This document shows positions 4,467 through 5,505 of a stretch of 5,505 bases of DNA, one piece after another; position 1 is the first letter of the stretch, and every line of letters begins with the position of its first letter. Made by a program: the position numbers and the translations under genes. Source of the DNA: Candidatus Omnitrophota bacterium (GTDB taxonomy: Bacteria > Omnitrophota > Omnitrophia > Omnitrophales > Aquincolibacteriaceae); the NCBI GenBank assembly GCA_023247135.1, contig JAHFHB010000145.1:1-5505 (forward strand). Direction: 5' to 3'. The notes below the pieces were generated by a model. It was not told the origin of the DNA and ran no database searches. It saw nothing but the letters and a program-made list of their open reading frames with translations.

Positions 4467-5505
4467 ATGCTGAGAGCCTATAGTAATATTTTCAAAATTC
4501 CGGAACTCCGGGCTAAGGTTCTCTTCACACTCTTTATCATTTTCATCTACAGGGTTGGGGCGCACGTCCCGACGCCTGGCATTGATGGCACGGCGTTGGC
4601 GCGTTTTTTTCAAAGTATTTCGAGAACGCCGGGCGGCACGCTCTTTGGCATTATGGGAATGTTTTCCGGGGGGCCTTGCAGAAAGCTACCATCTTTGCGA
4701 TGGGCATCATGCCTTACGTTTCTGCCTCGATCATTTTGCAGCTGTTGACGGTGGTGATTCCGCAGCTTGAAAAAATGGCCAAAGAGGGGGAAGAAGGCCG
4801 CAAGAAGATTATTGAGTTTACGCGCTACGGCACGGTGATTCTGAGCTTGATTCAGACCTTCTTTATCGCGCTTTGGTTGGAAAACCCCAATGCGTTCCAG
4901 GGGACAGTGATCGTGCCCAATCCGGGCTGGGCGTTTCGCCTGATGACGATGCTGACGCTTACGACGGGCACGGCCTTTATCATGTGGCTGGGCGAACAAA
5001 TTGATCAGTACGGGATTGGAAACGGAATTTCAATTCTGATCACGGCGGGAATCATCGATTCCGTGCCGACGGCTTTGTGGCAGACCTATCTTCTTCTGTC
5101 GCCCTTCGACCCGGCGCGGCAGGAACTGCCCTGGTGGAAGTTTGGGCTGATGCTGGTGCTTTTTATCGGTACGGTTGTCGGCGTGATCATGATCATTCAG
5201 GGGCAGCGAAAGATTTCGGTGCAGTATGCCAAACAGATACGCGGGCACCGGATGTACGGCGGGCAGAGCACCTATCTGCCGCTGAAGGTCAACCAGGCCG
5301 GGGTCATGCCGATTATTTTTGCGCAGTCGGTCATTTTGTTTCCGGCCACCATGGCCGGGTTTTTCCCCGGGGCAACGGCCTTGAGCAAAACGGCGCAGGC
5401 ACTGGCGCCGGGGCATTTGGGCCACTCGCTTATTTATGCGTTTTTGATTCTGTTTTTTACGTTCTTTTATACGGCAATCACGTTTAATCCGGCCGAGGTC
5501 AGCGA
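4467..5505 (+). CDS. secY: Protein translocase subunit SecY, partial, with a frame break at 4668-4673
   Basis: SecY is the membrane channel of the SecYEG translocon, through which proteins are exported or inserted. The frame from ATG 4467 gives 69 good SecY residues: amphipathic start 'NIFKIPELRAKVLFTLFIIF' (TM1), then 'YRVGAHVPTPGID' and the plug region ending 'GTLFGIMGMFSGG'. It then leaves the family and stops at TGA 4746-4748. From 4676 the next frame continues as LQKATIFAMGIMPYVSAS, and stays open to the edge. With one G restored, about 346 of the usual 430-450 residues are present. These include 'GTAFIMWLGEQIDQYGIGNG' (TM4 and its loop), 'GQRKISVQYAKQIRG' and 'LPLKVNQAGVMPIIFAQS' (cytoplasmic loop into TM7), and 'LFFTFFYTAITFNPAE' (TM8). 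The rest lies beyond the window. The start is the first ATG after an in-frame TAA (4455-4457). Confidence 0.93.
4668..4673 (+). other. G6 homopolymer at the secY frame break
   Basis: The conserved plug segment FSGGALQK requires TCC GGG GGG GCC TTG CAG, with seven G in a row. The window has only six, so the frame shifts exactly here. Upstream codons are in frame 0 from 4467, and downstream SecY codons begin at 4676 in another frame. A single missing G in a homopolymer is a classic sequencing or assembly error. A real mutation, transcriptional slippage or -1 ribosomal slippage would look the same from DNA alone. Confidence 0.9.

Noticed and set aside
5077..5487. Open frame of 136 codons on the plus strand inside secY
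   Set aside because: It is out of frame with the restored SecY frame, which gives continuous TM4-TM8 motifs over the same bases. The alternative product has no family pattern.

Overview
The window is a bacterial ribosomal protein operon. It covers the end of the S10 cluster and most of the spc cluster, read left to right, all on the + strand, with almost no untranslated sequence. The order is the rplP 3' end (L16), rpmC (L29), rpsQ (S17), rplN (L14), rplX (L24), rplE (L5), rpsN (S14), rpsH (S8), rplF (L6), rplR (L18), rpsE (S5), rplO (L15), and secY running off the right edge. Every gene was recognised from its translated sequence; no database was searched.

Layout: positions 1-1240 hold L16 (end), L29, S17, L14 and L24. 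Positions 1248-2470 hold L5, a 61-residue four-cysteine (zinc-type) S14, and S8. Positions 2501-4431 hold L6, L18, S5 and L15. Positions 4467-5505 hold SecY. Several junctions are ATGA or TGATG overlaps (rpsQ/rplN, rplN/rplX, rplR/rpsE, rpsE/rplO), and rpsN starts inside the end of rplE, so translation is probably coupled along much of the mRNA. The longest gap is 46 bases, between rpsN and rpsH. It carries a GC-rich hairpin just before a strong Shine-Dalgarno sequence. The next longest is 35 bases before secY, where no Shine-Dalgarno sequence is visible.

Organism: a bacterium of medium GC content (about 50% by eye). Zinc-type S14 in the operon, no rpmD (L30) between rpsE and rplO, and a 45-residue Pro/Gly/Ala/Gln-rich N-terminal extension on S5 argue against E. 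coli-like or Bacillus-like lineages. They fit a less-studied phylum; Omnitrophota or a PVC/Elusimicrobia-like group is my guess, with low confidence.

Function: the ribosomal proteins are structural parts of the 30S (S17, S14, S8, S5) and 50S (L16, L29, L14, L24, L5, L6, L18, L15) subunits. SecY is the protein-conducting channel, and its position at the operon end is conserved in bacteria.

The main anomaly is in secY. The reading frame breaks at a run of six G at 4668-4673, where seven would keep the frame. A clear SecY sequence continues in the next frame to the window edge. A sequencing or assembly indel is the likeliest cause, because SecY is essential. I saw no CRISPR array, mobile element, tRNA or rRNA, and no previously undescribed system.
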